Of a stretch of 64,000 nucleotides of DNA, positions 1-9,600 are shown piece by piece. Both the position numbers and the translations under genes were made by a program. Location: NCBI RefSeq assembly GCF_000426345.1, contig NZ_AUFE01000011.1, positions 110,875 through 174,874 of the forward strand. Reading direction: 5' to 3'. Position 1 is the first letter of the stretch; each line of letters opens with the position of its first letter. The notes beneath the pieces were generated by a model. The model saw only the letters and a list, made by a program, of their open reading frames with translations. It had not been told where the DNA came from and did no database searches. The DNA comes from Cupriavidus phytohabitans (GTDB lineage: Bacteria; Pseudomonadota; Gammaproteobacteria; Burkholderiales; Burkholderiaceae).

Positions 1-26
1 GGGCCGTGCAGTGCAGCCCGTCAGGC

Positions 27-305
27 TCACTGGTTGACAGCGTCCTTGAACTTCTGGCCGGCCTTGAACTTCACGGTCTTGGCGGCTTCCACCTTGATTT
101 CTTCGCCGGTGCGCGGGTTGCGCGCCATGCGCTCGCCACGCTCGCCCTTGCTGAACGTGCCAAAGCCGATGAGGCTCAGCGTATCGCCCTTGGCCACGGC
201 GTCCATGATGGCCGACAGGGTCACGTTCAGTGCCTGTTCTGCCTTGGCCTTGGTGAGACCGTCCACACCGGCTGCGATAGCGTCGATCAGTTCGGTTTTC
301 GTCAT
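27..305 (-). CDS. hupB: HU-family nucleoid DNA-binding protein
   Basis: A 92-residue protein with the full HU/IHF fold length. HU proteins are small basic dimers that bend and compact DNA in the nucleoid. The N-terminal helical part starts MTKTELIDAIAAG, and the family signature GFGTF is followed by a basic arm with RNPRTGEEI (about residues 47-70). The start is an ATG preceded by a GGAG Shine-Dalgarno sequence (minus strand). The protein ends with DAVNQ close to the window edge, but the stop codon is inside, so the gene is complete. The gene symbol follows the usual beta-type HU naming. The alternative, an IHF subunit, is less likely because the sequence follows HU throughout. Confidence 0.93.
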   Translation of the reverse strand: MTKTELIDAIAAGVDGLTKAKAEQALNVTLSAIMDAVAKGDTLSLIGFGTFSKGERGERMARNPRTGEEIKVEAAKTVKFKAGQKFKDAVNQ

Positions 306-827
306 GCTTCACTCCGTATCGAGTTGATAAAACACAGGCGTCCCGGTCGGCGGCAGCCAGGCTGGCGCCGCCCCGGCAAAGACGCCGCGGGCCACATGAT
401 ACCGTGTCGGACAAGGCGCACCGGGAACAGATTGTTACCCGCAGTGTTCCGCGAGGCCGCATCAGGCCGTGGCTGGCGGCAAATCGGCGCATCGGCGAGG
501 CAGGTTCCGAACACTACCGCTGCGGCGCAAACGCCCCGCACCGAGCGCCGGGAGTGCCACATGGGGCTGCACGGGCTGCAGCCAGGCTGGCACGTCAGGG
601 TAGGCCTGGTGGTCGGAATAAGGCCAGGAGGCGCTTTAGAGGCGTTTACAGGCCATCTGTGACCGTGACAGAGGGCAAGGCAGCTTCCCCCACGTAAACG
701 CGCCTGCACGTGCTCAGGAGCCCCACACTCAATCTGCACTATGTTGCAGGCCGGCGAGGCATGGAGCGCCGTGTCCGGAGGCGCGGTATTCGGCCCATGC
801 ATGCCTGGATCCGGGTGGCCCAGGCGC

Positions 828-864
828 GCGTATACCGGCACCGCCCCGGGACACCGGTATACGC
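828..864. repeat. Perfect 11-bp inverted repeat around GTATAC
   Basis: GCGTATACCGG at 828-838 is matched by its exact reverse complement CCGGTATACGC at 854-864, with a 15-base GC-rich spacer. Each arm has a GTATAC palindrome at its core. It could be a two-site operator or a stem-loop; nothing in the sequence decides between them. Confidence 0.6.
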
Positions 865-991
865 CAGATACTTGCCGCTGCCCTGGGTCTGTCTTTCGGT
901 TTACATCTTTCTTTCATGTATACAAATAGTGGTAGTAGGTAAACAGCGCCCCTGCCTGTGGAAAACCACGTAAACGTCTTTACCGTCAACG

Positions 992-1003
992 GTTTACGTA
1001 AAC
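992..1003. promoter_or_regulatory. 12-bp palindrome GTTTACGTAAAC, possible operator
   Basis: A perfect 12-base palindrome in the AT-richer part of the HU-SET intergenic region. Its right part continues as ACGTAAACG, which also occurs at 692-700 and 968-976. A repeated half-site plus a full palindrome suggests a binding site for a dimeric regulator. The regulator is unknown. Confidence 0.4.
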
Positions 1004-1332
1004 GAGAAGTGGTCGTATCCAGTGTTGGCCGCAGTGGATGAGTCAGCCTTTTGGATGAGGCTTGCGGTAAACCCCTCCGACTTATGCCCGAGGCATCCCC
1101 ATGCGAGCCCCAGGCAGCCCACATCGAATCCGCGTGCTTTTCCACAGAAGGAGGCGGGGTTATCCACATGCGCCAGGCTTATGCGGACGAGCCGTATACT
1201 CGCCGGGGCGCGGGGGCGAGCGGTTAACCCAAGGTCGCGCAAGGCTGCGTATACGTGCCGCAGCCGCGCCGGTATCATGCGCGATCGCGCCGGAACGGCC
1301 GGCACAGGCAAGCGACACGCACGGAAAGGCAA

Positions 1333-1836
1333 ATGGCGGACAAGGCAAAGCACAAGGCAGCGGGCAAGAAGACAGCGAGCGACCGGATCGAGGTGCGCCA
1401 GTCGGGCGTGCACGGAAAGGGCGTATACGCGATCGCCCCCATCGCCGAAGGCGAGCGCGTGATCGAGTACAAGGGCGAGCACATCTCGTGGAAGAAGGCG
1501 CTGGAGCGCCACCCGCACGATCCCAGCGATCCCAACCACACCTTCTATTTCAGCCTGGACGACGGCAGCGTCATCGACGCCAAGTTCGGCGGCAACCGCG
1601 CGCGCTGGATCAACCACGCCTGCGAGCCCAACTGCGAGGCGCGCGAGAAGAAGGGCCGCGTCTATATCCACGCGCTGCGCGATATCGCCCAGGGCGAGGA
1701 GCTGTTCTATGACTACGGGCTGGTGATCGAGGCGCGCTATACGGCCAAGCTGAAGAAGGAATTCGAGTGCCGCTGTGGCAGTCCGCAATGCCGCGGCACC
1801 ATGCTGGCGCCGAAGGACAAGAAAAAGAAGAAGTAA
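1333..1836 (+). CDS. SET-domain protein lysine methyltransferase
   Basis: A 167-residue protein made almost only of a SET domain, which transfers methyl groups from S-adenosylmethionine to protein lysines. Visible motifs are the N-terminal GVHGKGVYA, the cofactor-binding NRARWINHACEPNCEA (about residues 92-107), GEELFYDYGL near residue 130, and a post-SET cysteine cluster CRCGSPQCRGTML that in eukaryotic enzymes binds zinc. Both ends are lysine-rich, including a run of five lysines at the C-terminus, as in a protein that works near DNA. I chose the ATG at 1333 because GGAAAGG precedes it; the frame is open further upstream, from 1255. The substrate is unknown; an HU gene lies about 1 kb away. 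The fold is certain, the target is not. Confidence 0.9.
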   Translation: MADKAKHKAAGKKTASDRIEVRQSGVHGKGVYAIAPIAEGERVIEYKGEHISWKKALERHPHDPSDPNHTFYFSLDDGSVIDAKFGGNRARWINHACEPNCEAREKKGRVYIHALRDIAQGEELFYDYGLVIEARYTAKLKKEFECRCGSPQCRGTMLAPKDKKKKK

Positions 1837-1849
1837 GGCCGGAGGCGGC

Positions 1850-3529
1850 TCAGGCGGCTCCGGCGGCCGACCCGGCCGGCTCGCACGGGATCCGGATCAC
1901 GAAGCGCATGGTTGGCCGGCGCTCCGGCGTGCCGTCCGCGACTTGGGGGCTGGCCGGCTGCTGCGGCACATCCTCGATATGGATGCTGCCCTGGTGCAGG
2001 GTAACGATCTCATGCACGATGGCCAGCCCGAGGCCGGCACCGCCGCTCTGGGCCGCGCGGTCGCCGCGGAAGAAGCGCTTGAACACCTCTTCGCGCCGCT
2101 GCGGCGGGATGCCGGGCCCGTTGTCTTCGATCATCACCACCGCCATGCCGCGGTGGCCCATGGCCTCGCCGCCGGCGCGCACCGTGATGCGCCCGCCGGC
2201 CGGCACGTATTTCACCGCATTGTCGATCAGGTTGGACAGCGCCTCGCGCATCAGCAGGCGGTTGCCGCGCACGATTGCGGGTGCGCCGCCGGTGAAGGTG
2301 GGGCCGGGCAGCACCTCGAAGCCCAGGTCGATGCGGCGCACGAGCGCCTGCGGCACCCATTCGGCGCCGATCTCGAAGGCAAGCTCGGCCAGGTCGAAGT
2401 GCTCCACCGGCCCCAGCCGCTCCAGCGACAGCCCAGGCTCCGCGCGCGCCAGCGACAGCAGCTGGTTCGACAGCCGCACCGCGCGGTCGGCGGCGGTCTG
2501 AACTTCGCGCAGGGCATGCCGGGCGACCTCCGGCGAATCGGCGTCCATGGCGCGGTCGGCATGCAGCTTGACCGCGGTCAGCGGCGTGCGCAGCTGGTGC
2601 GCGGCATCGGCGATGAACTTGCGCTGCGCATCGAGGGCGTCGCGCAGCCGCGCCAGCAGCGCGTTCAGGCCGCGGATCAGCGGCGCCACCTCGGCCGGCA
2701 CCTGGGTTTCGTCCAGCGCCGCCAGAGAGCGTGCGGTCTGGCGGTTGAGCTTGTCGGCCAGGATCTGCAGCGGCACCAGCTCTTCCTTGAGCACGTGCGA
2801 CAGGATCAGGCTGCCGACCAGCAACAGCAGGATCAGCGGCACCGATACCGACAGCAGGATCTCGTTGGCGGCGGTCTCGCGCCGGTCCAGCAGCTCGGCC
2901 ACCTCGACCACGATGGGCCCCCGCGCGGGCTTGCCGGCCTCGCTGGTGCCGAGCTCGTCCACCGCGGCGCTGGGCAGCATCACCGGCAGCCGTACCGCGC
3001 GCACCTGGCGCCCGCTGAACCAGGCGTAGAACAGCCGGGCATCGTGCAGCGTGGTCTGGCCGGTGCCGTAGCCGAGCCACGTGTCCATGCCGCCGATCAG
3101 GCCATCGGGTCCGTGGATGCGCCAGTAGATGCGGTCGGTGCCCTCGGCCTCGACCAGCGTCTGCGCGATCATCGGGATGTCCTGCTCCAGGCGGGGGCCG
3201 GCGATGCGGATCTGCTGGGCGATATTGTTGGCCACGCCGTACAGCGCGCGGTCGAACACCTGCGTGGTGTAGTGCGCCGCCAGCCAGTAGGACAGCGAGC
3301 CGCTGGTCAGCACCAGCGCGAACAGCGGCGTCGCCAGCGCGCGCAGCAGGTGTACGCGCAGGCTGAGGCTCGAGCCGGGGCGGTTGGACTGGCGTGTCGA
3401 TGCGGGCGCGCCGCCGGGCGCGTCAGCCGCGGCGGAAGCTGGAGGCACGTTCCGCGTGGCGATGCGCGAGGCGGTGCGCCAGGAAACGCGGGAGGAGGTG
3501 CGGGAAGAGGTGCGGGAGCGGGGCCACAT
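1850..3529 (-). CDS. Sensor histidine kinase, TctE/QseC-like
   Basis: Inner-membrane sensor of a two-component system. From the longest start it has a basic, low-complexity N-terminus (1-60), a membrane segment at about 62-85, a periplasmic sensor region resembling the 2CSK_N domain of TctE-type kinases, and a second membrane segment near 224-246. A HAMP-like linker follows, then the H-box FIADAAHQLRTPL with phospho-acceptor His311, and an ATPase domain with NLIDNAVKY, DNGPGIP and GAGLGLAI. It follows the response regulator gene in the same direction after 83 bases. The start is uncertain. The ATG at 3529 has no Shine-Dalgarno sequence and adds an Arg/Ser-rich stretch encoded by short direct repeats; a GTG at 3448 would give a more typical length. 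The signal sensed is unknown; TctE relatives respond to carboxylates. Confidence 0.88.
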   Translation of the reverse strand: MWPRSRTSSRTSSRVSWRTASRIATRNVPPASAAADAPGGAPASTRQSNRPGSSLSLRVHLLRALATPLFALVLTSGSLSYWLAAHYTTQVFDRALYGVANNIAQQIRIAGPRLEQDIPMIAQTLVEAEGTDRIYWRIHGPDGLIGGMDTWLGYGTGQTTLHDARLFYAWFSGRQVRAVRLPVMLPSAAVDELGTSEAGKPARGPIVVEVAELLDRRETAANEILLSVSVPLILLLLVGSLILSHVLKEELVPLQILADKLNRQTARSLAALDETQVPAEVAPLIRGLNALLARLRDALDAQRKFIADAAHQLRTPLTAVKLHADRAMDADSPEVARHALREVQTAADRAVRLSNQLLSLARAEPGLSLERLGPVEHFDLAELAFEIGAEWVPQALVRRIDLGFEVLPGPTFTGGAPAIVRGNRLLMREALSNLIDNAVKYVPAGGRITVRAGGEAMGHRGMAVVMIEDNGPGIPPQRREEVFKRFFRGDRAAQSGGAGLGLAIVHEIVTLHQGSIHIEDVPQQPASPQVADGTPERRPTMRFVIRIPCEPAGSAAGAA

Positions 3530-3612
3530 TGCCGGCTGGGGCAGAAACAGGGCCGAGGATCAGGGCCGGGGATCAAGGCCGTTCGCGGACGGCGCAAGCG
3601 GCAGGAACGCTT

Positions 3613-4317
3613 TCATTGGCCGGCGCGGATCTGCAGCAGGTAGCCAAAGCCGCGCACGGTCACGATCTCGACATCGCAGTCCTCGAGCTTCTTGCGCACG
3701 CGGTGCACGTAGACCTCGATGGCGGTGTCGCCCACGGTATCGCCGCCTTCGCCGGCGGGGTGGGCAAAGGTGGCCAGGTGGTCCTGCAGCTGCGCCTTGC
3801 TGACCACGCGGCCCTGGCGCTGCAGCAGCAGCTCCAGCACCGCGAACTCGCGCGGCGACAGCTCCAGCGGCCGGGCGTCGATGAACATGCGGCGGTCGTT
3901 GCCGGACAGGCGCAGGCGCCCCAGGCGCACGTCGCGCTCGGGCGCGGCCTCGCCATGCTGGCTACGGCGCAGCAGCACGCGCACGCGCGCTTCCAGCTCG
4001 GGCAGCGCAAAGGGTTTGATCAGATAGTCGTCGGCACCGGCGTTCAGGCCCGAGAGCTTGTCTTCCAGCTCGTCGCGCGCGGTCAGGATGATCACCGGGG
4101 TGGCGCGGTTGCGGGCGCGGTAGCGCGCCAGCAGGGTCATGCCGTCGATCCCGGGCAGGCCCAGGTCGAGGATGACCAGGTCGTGCTGCTCGCGCAGCAG
4201 GTGTTCGGTGGCATAGACGCCGTCGTGAACGACGCGTACCTGGTGGCCGGCTCGGGACAAGCCGGCTTCGACGCCGCTGGCAATCTGGCGGTCGTCCTCG
4301 ATCAGCAGGATACGCAT
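3613..4317 (-). CDS. OmpR-family response regulator, TctD-like
   Basis: A 234-residue DNA-binding response regulator. The receiver domain begins MRILLIEDD, has the phospho-acceptor Asp51 in ILDLGLPG and the conserved Lys101 in YLIKPF. The C-terminal half is a winged helix of the OmpR/PhoB type, with ELSPREFAVLELLLQRQG and VHRVRKKLE and ending VRGFGYLL. The start is the ATG that opens the receiver domain; an upstream in-frame ATG would add 18 residues with no family match. It is the first gene of the two-gene operon with the kinase and is presumably phosphorylated by it. The target genes cannot be told from this window. Confidence 0.93.
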   Translation of the reverse strand: MRILLIEDDRQIASGVEAGLSRAGHQVRVVHDGVYATEHLLREQHDLVILDLGLPGIDGMTLLARYRARNRATPVIILTARDELEDKLSGLNAGADDYLIKPFALPELEARVRVLLRRSQHGEAAPERDVRLGRLRLSGNDRRMFIDARPLELSPREFAVLELLLQRQGRVVSKAQLQDHLATFAHPAGEGGDTVGDTAIEVYVHRVRKKLEDCDVEIVTVRGFGYLLQIRAGQ

Positions 4318-4465
4318 GGCGGCTCGGGCAGGAGGTTGGGCATGGCTGGAAGGAGGGCCCATGCAGCACACGCAGGTGCGGGCCTGCCGCAGATTGTACT
4401 AGGCGCGGACCGCTGCTTCCTTACGGTTTGCCTACATCCGCCCGGATCTGCTGTCGCGCCGGGTT

Positions 4466-4771
4466 TCAGTCCGGCACCACCAGCGCCGCCGCGGCGCGCT
4501 CGATAAAGTGGGCCAGGTCGATGTCGCGCTGCGTGAGGCCGTTGGCGTCGTGGGTCGACAGCGTGATGTCGACGCGGTTGTAGACGTTGAACCACTCGGG
4601 ATGGTGGTCGGCCTTGTCGGCCTGGATCGCCACGCGCGTCATGAAGCCGAAGGCGGCGTTGAAGTCGTGGAAGGTAAAGCGCTTGAAGATCGCGTCGCGG
4701 TCCTGGACGGTGGTCCAGCCGGGGAGTTCGGCGAGCAGCGTAGCTCGGGCTTGCGGGGACAGAGGGGTCAT
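4466..4771 (-). CDS. phhB: Pterin-4a-carbinolamine dehydratase
   Basis: A 101-residue protein of the PCD/DCoH family. It dehydrates 4a-hydroxytetrahydrobiopterin so that the pterin cofactor of phenylalanine hydroxylase can be recycled. The family motif is clear: [15 protein letters not shown] followed by [17 protein letters not shown], with the catalytic histidine pair in DHHPEW. The start is the ATG giving MTPLSPQ; the frame is open upstream for 32 codons, but these codons show no family sequence. It lies 143 bases downstream of phhA on the same strand, the usual phhAB order, and the two products act in one pathway. Confidence 0.95.
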   Translation of the reverse strand: MTPLSPQARATLLAELPGWTTVQDRDAIFKRFTFHDFNAAFGFMTRVAIQADKADHHPEWFNVYNRVDITLSTHDANGLTQRDIDLAHFIERAAAALVVPD

Positions 4772-4914
4772 GGTGGGCTCGATCTGGGTCTTGGGAAATC
4801 GGCAGGCAGCGTCCGGGAACGCCGCCAAAGCGGACAGCCGGCCCGCCCGCGCCGTGGCGGCGGGCATGCCGGCATTGTTTCACAAAGCGGGAAGCGGGGC
4901 TGGCGCCCTCGGAA

Positions 4915-5850
4915 TCAGATGTCGTCCGTGTCGGCCCAGCCTTCGCGGGTGCCGACGTTGATCACCTGGTCGCCCGGTGCCACGTCGCCCGCGCCCAGCG
5001 TGGGCTGCGCGCGCAGTTCCTGGTACAGCGGGGCGAAGTCCGGGCGGGTCGCGTCGAACAGCTGCTCGAAGCTGTCGATCACGAAGTAGGTCTTCTGGAA
5101 GGTGTCGATGCGGTAGCGCGTGCGCATGATGCGGCGCACGTCGAAGCCGATCCGGTTGGGGCTGGCCGAATCCAGGCTGTAGACCGATTCGCCCTGGCTC
5201 GACACGATGCCCGCGCCGTAGATGCGCAGCCCTTGCTCGGTGCGGATCAGGCCGAACTCCACCGTGTACCAGTACAGGCGTGACAGCATGTCGAGCGCGC
5301 CCATGCCGGCCGCCTTCAGGCCGCCCTTGCCGTAGGCCTCCATGTAGTCGGCGAACACCGGGTTGATCAGCAGTGGCACGTGGCCGAATACGTCGTGGAA
5401 GCAGTCCGGCTCCTGCAGGTAGTCCAGCTGCTCGGGCTTGCGCATCCACCAGCTGGCCGGGAAACGGCGGTTGGCCAGGTGCTCGAAGAACACCTCGTCC
5501 GGCACCAGGCCGGGCACGGCGACCACCTGCCAGCCGGTGGCGCGCATCAGGGTCTCGTTGAGCTGGCCGAAATCCGGCACGCGGTCCTTTTCCATGCCCA
5601 GCGTGGCCAGCCCTTGCAGGAATTCGTCGCTGACCCGCCCCTGCAACATCGACGCCTGGCGCTCGTACAGCTTGCGCCAGATGGCGTGGTCGGTGCTGGT
5701 GTAGCGGTGCACCGGCTGCTCGATGGTGAAGTCGGGGCGCAGCGACTGGCCGGACAGCAGGCCTGCGTCGAACTGTTCCCGCAGCTTGTCGGTGAGGGTG
5801 CCCTGGAAGGCGGCGGGGGCTTCAGTGGCGGCCATGGCGGGTGCGGACAT
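4915..5850 (-). CDS. phhA: Phenylalanine 4-monooxygenase
   Basis: A 311-residue bacterial phenylalanine hydroxylase. It uses Fe(II), tetrahydropterin and oxygen to turn phenylalanine into tyrosine in the cytoplasm. It is only a catalytic domain, without the regulatory domain of animal enzymes. The iron-binding region reads CFHDVFGHVPLL, with the two ligand histidines, and the third ligand glutamate is in WYTVEFGL. The ATG at 5850 is preceded by AGGAGA at good spacing. phhB follows on the same strand, and the Lrp-type gene at 6020 is divergent, so the regulator probably acts from the shared 169-base intergenic region. Confidence 0.96.
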   Translation of the reverse strand: MSAPAMAATEAPAAFQGTLTDKLREQFDAGLLSGQSLRPDFTIEQPVHRYTSTDHAIWRKLYERQASMLQGRVSDEFLQGLATLGMEKDRVPDFGQLNETLMRATGWQVVAVPGLVPDEVFFEHLANRRFPASWWMRKPEQLDYLQEPDCFHDVFGHVPLLINPVFADYMEAYGKGGLKAAGMGALDMLSRLYWYTVEFGLIRTEQGLRIYGAGIVSSQGESVYSLDSASPNRIGFDVRRIMRTRYRIDTFQKTYFVIDSFEQLFDATRPDFAPLYQELRAQPTLGAGDVAPGDQVINVGTREGWADTDDI

Positions 5851-6019
5851 GGGTTTGTGTCTCCTGTTATGCGTGGTCGCTGCGGCGCGGCAGCTCGGGA
5901 TGCGGATTTACTGCGTAGTTTAGTGAGGGCATGCCGCATATACGCCGCAAAATCGGCTTGTCCTGGATTGATCGCGCATGTAACGTGCGTCATGCGATGA
6001 CTCAATGCGGAATTTGTGT

Positions 6020-6505
6020 ATGACTGCCCAAAGCGTCTCTCTCGATCCTTTCGACCTGGCCCTGCTGGCAGCGCTGCAGGCGGACGGCCGCTCCACCCAT
6101 CAGCAACTGGCGGAACGCGTGCACCTGTCGCCCAGCCAGGTCGGGCGCCGCCTGGCGCGGCTGGAAGCCGACGGTGTCATCACCGGCTATCGCGTCAGCC
6201 TGTCGACCCAGGCCTTGGGGCTTGGCGTGCTGGTCTTTATCAGCGTCAAGCTGGCGCACCACGGCGACACCATCGTCGAGCGCTTCCGCGAGGAAATCCT
6301 GCTGCTGGAAGAGGTGCAGGAGTGCTATTCGGTGGCGGGCGAGGCCGATTACCTGATCCGCGTGGTCGTGCCGGACCTGCCCACGCTGGCGGAATTCACC
6401 ATGAAGCGGCTGATGCGGGTGCCCGGCGTGGAGAGCGTGCGCTCCAATATCGTGCTGACCGCGATCAAGTGCGAGGGGGCGCTGCCGCTGTCGCACCTGC
6501 GCTGA
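6020..6505 (+). CDS. Lrp/AsnC-family transcriptional regulator
   Basis: A 161-residue regulator. The N-terminal winged-helix DNA-binding domain (LDPFDLALLAALQADGRSTH, then LSPSQVGRRLARLEADGVI) is followed by a RAM/ligand-binding domain containing ECYSVAGEADYLIRVVVPDL. These proteins form octamers that sense amino acids. It is divergent from phhA, so control of phenylalanine breakdown is a reasonable inference, similar in arrangement to other phh loci. The start may be ATG 6020 or, five codons upstream, ATG 6005; neither has a strong Shine-Dalgarno sequence, and 6020 fits family length better. Confidence 0.92.
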   Translation: MTAQSVSLDPFDLALLAALQADGRSTHQQLAERVHLSPSQVGRRLARLEADGVITGYRVSLSTQALGLGVLVFISVKLAHHGDTIVERFREEILLLEEVQECYSVAGEADYLIRVVVPDLPTLAEFTMKRLMRVPGVESVRSNIVLTAIKCEGALPLSHLR

Positions 6506-6646
6506 GCCGGCATTCCGGGTCGGCACGGAATGCGGCATTGAATCCCCAGGGCGCCTTGCAGGACTGCGCGCCGGTCTTGCACTCCTGTGGCGTGCGTGTC
6601 ACCCTCGCCGGGTGCCACAAAGTGGCGGAAAAGGGAGGATGGCAGG

Positions 6647-9600
6647 ATGAAGGGAATCGTCGCCGGAGCCGATCGGGACCTTGGCAGGAAGCAGCCCGCG
6701 CGCGCGTCATGCGCCGCGGCATTGGCGCTGGGCGCCGCGCTCGCGCTGCTCGCCGGCGTCCAGCCCGCCGGGGCCGCCCAGGTCACCCGCTTTTCGCCGG
6801 AAGGCACGGTGGGGCAGGTCAGGCAGGTGGCGATCCGCTTCGACGAGGCCATGGTGCCGATGGGCGATGTGCAGGCCGCCGCGCCCGCCGCCGTGTCCTG
6901 CACCGGCGCCAGCACCAGCGGCCAGGCTCGCTGGGTGGATGCCAAAAACTGGGTCTACGATTTCACCAACGACCTGCCGCCCGGCGTGCGCTGCAGCGTG
7001 CGCATGCGCGCCGGGCTGAAAAGCGTCGCCGGCACCGCCTATGCCGGCAAGCCGGAATACCGCTTCGAGACCGGCGGCCCGACCGTGATCGCCAGCCGGC
7101 CGTCCGGCGGCGAGATCGGGGAAGACCAGGTCTTCGCGCTGCGCTTCAACGGCCCGGCCACGCCAGCATCGGTGCGCGAGCACGCCTGGTGCCAGGCGCA
7201 GGGGCTGGGCGAGCGTATCCCGGTGCGGCTGCTCGCCGGCAAGGAACGCGACGAACTGCTCGAAGCAATCCACTGGACCAAACTCGCCAAGCCGGTGCCA
7301 GACGCCGTGCATCTGCTTGCCTGCCAGCAGCGGCTGCCGGCCGCGGCGCGGGTGCAGCTGGTGCTGGGCGCGGGCATCGCCACGCCGTCGGGGATGGCCA
7401 CGCGCGACGAGCGCCGCTTCGACTACACCGTGCGCGAACCCTTTACCGCCAGCTTCAGCTGCGAGCGCGAGCACGCGCAATCGCCGTGCACGCCGCTGCG
7501 GCCGATGTCGGTCACGTTCTCGGCCCCGGTGCCGCGCAAGCAGGCCGAGCAGGTGCTGCTGAAGACGCCGTCCGGCCGGCGCGCGCCGCAGTTCGATCCC
7601 GATATGGCGCCGGATGCCAGCGTCAGCGCGCTGACCTTTGCCGCGCCGTTCGCCGAGAAGGCAAGTTTCATCATCGAGGTACCAAAGGACCTGAAGGACG
7701 ACAGCGGCCGCACGCTGTCCAATGCGGACCTGTTCCCGCTGAAGGTCGCTACCGCGTCCATGCCGCCGCTGGCCAAGTTCGCCGCCGCGCCGTTCGGCGT
7801 GGTGGAGCGTTTCGGCGAACTGCCGCGCGGCAAGTCGCCGGCCGACTACCCGCCGCTGTTGCCGGTGACGCTGCGCAACGTCGAGGCCGATCTCGCCGTG
7901 CGCGGCATCCAGGCGCGTGCGGGCACGGTGATGAAACTGCGCGTGGACGACGATGCCGCGGTGATGCAATGGCTGGGCCTGGTGCGCCGCATGCATGAGT
8001 CCAGCTATACCCGCGGCGAGCTCGACGCGGTGCTGGCGGGCCGCTCGCCTTACCGCGTCAACAACCCGCGCAATGCGGTGTCGATCGAAACGCGTTCGGT
8101 GTCGTTGCTCGAGCGCGCGCCCGGCGTGCAGAAGCTGGCCGTACCCAAACCATCGGGCGACGGCCCGCGGCCGTTCGAGGTGGTCGGCATCCCGCTGCCC
8201 GAGCCGGGCTTCCACGTGGTCGAGATCGCTTCGCCGATGCTGGGCGAGGCGCTGCTCGGCAAGCGCGCGCCGATGTACGTGCGCACCGCTGCGCTGGTGA
8301 CCAACCTGGGCGTGCATTTCAAGCTGGGCCGCAGCCTGGGCAACGAGGACGACGGCAGCCGCAGCGGCCTGGCGTGGGTCACGGCGCTCGACGACGGCAA
8401 GCCGGTGGCCGACGCTGCCGTCGCGGTGCGCGACTGCGGCGGGCGCCTGCTGGGCGAGGGCCGCACCGACGCCAGCGGCGTGGTGCGCTTCGCCAGACTG
8501 GACGCCGTGCCGGAATCGAATTGCGACCAGAACGGCCTGTCCGGCTACTTCGTATCGGCGCGCATCGCCGCGGGACACCCGCAGGCGCGCGGCAAGGCCG
8601 ACATGGCCTTCGTGATGTCGGACTGGAACCGCGGCATCGAGGCCTGGCGCTTCAATGTGCCCACCGACACCAGCACCGCGCCGACGGTGCGCGCGCATAC
8701 CATCTTCGACCGTACCTTGCTGCGCGCCGGCGAGACCGTGTCGATGAAGCACCTGATCCGCGCCGAGACCGCGCAGGGCTTTGCCTTGCCGCCGGCCAGC
8801 CGCCCGCTGCCGACGCGCGTGGTGATCCGACACGACGGCAGCGGCCAGACCTACGAGCTGCCGCTGCAGTGGCGCCAGACCGCCACGGGCGGACGCAGCG
8901 CGGAAAGCACGTTCCAGGTGCCGCCCGCGGCCAAGCTTGGCGTCTATACCGTCGAGCTGGAAACACAACCATCGCAGCAGACGCAGCAGGGTGAGGGCGC
9001 GAATGGCCGCAACGAAGGCTCGCGTACCTATCCCAGCGGCAGCTTCCGCGTCGAAGCGTTCCGGCTGCCGGTGCTTGCCGGCACGCTGCAGCTGGCCGGC
9101 AAGGCCGGCGCCGCGATCGCGCCGGCCGAGCTGCCGGTCGGCGTGGAAATCCACTACCTGTCGGGCGGCGGCGCGGCCGGCCTGCCGGTGCGCGTATCGG
9201 CGCTGCTGCGCGACAAGAGCGTCAGCTTCCCCGGCTATGACGAGTTCTCGTTCGATCCCCCGCGCCCGCAGCGGGAAAGTGCCAGCGGCGATGAGGAGAT
9301 GGACGACTCGGAGCAGCCTGATGACGGCCAGAAGCTGGTGGCCGACAAGCTGCCGCTGACACTCGACAAGAACGGCAACGGCACCGTCACGCTGCACAAG
9401 CTGCCCAAGACCGACGCGCCGCGCGACCTGGTGCTCGAAGCCGGCTTTGCCGACCCCAATGGCGAGATCCAGACGCTGCGCCAGACCGTGCCGCTGTGGC
9501 CGGCCGGCGTGGTGGTTGGCATCCGTTCCGAAGGCTGGGTCTCGGTGAAGCAGAAGCTGGCGGTGCACGGCGTGGTGCTGGACTTGGGTGGCAAGCCGGT

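Larger units (their letters stand above)
306..1332. other. Gene-free 1-kb region rich in palindromes
   Basis: No convincing gene lies between the HU gene and the SET-domain gene; the open frames here have no family character. The stretch 880-1020 is clearly lower in GC than its surroundings. It holds three copies of ACGTAAACG (692-700, 968-976, 996-1004), the last inside a perfect palindrome, and five of six clustered GTATAC hexamers (830, 857, 918, 1194, 1249; the sixth is at 1423 inside the SET gene). A DnaA-box-like TTATCCACA lies at 1160-1168. It probably carries the promoters of both flanking genes, but I could not choose convincing -35/-10 pairs. Confidence 0.5.

Noticed and set aside
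302..841. A 179-codon minus-strand frame upstream of the HU gene
   Set aside because: Cys/Pro/Arg-rich composition, no Shine-Dalgarno sequence, no recognisable domain, and it overlaps palindromic DNA.
1850..4317. Assigning the two-component system to copper or tricarboxylate control
   Set aside because: The kinase and regulator resemble TctDE, but no tct transporter or copper gene is adjacent, so no target can be named.
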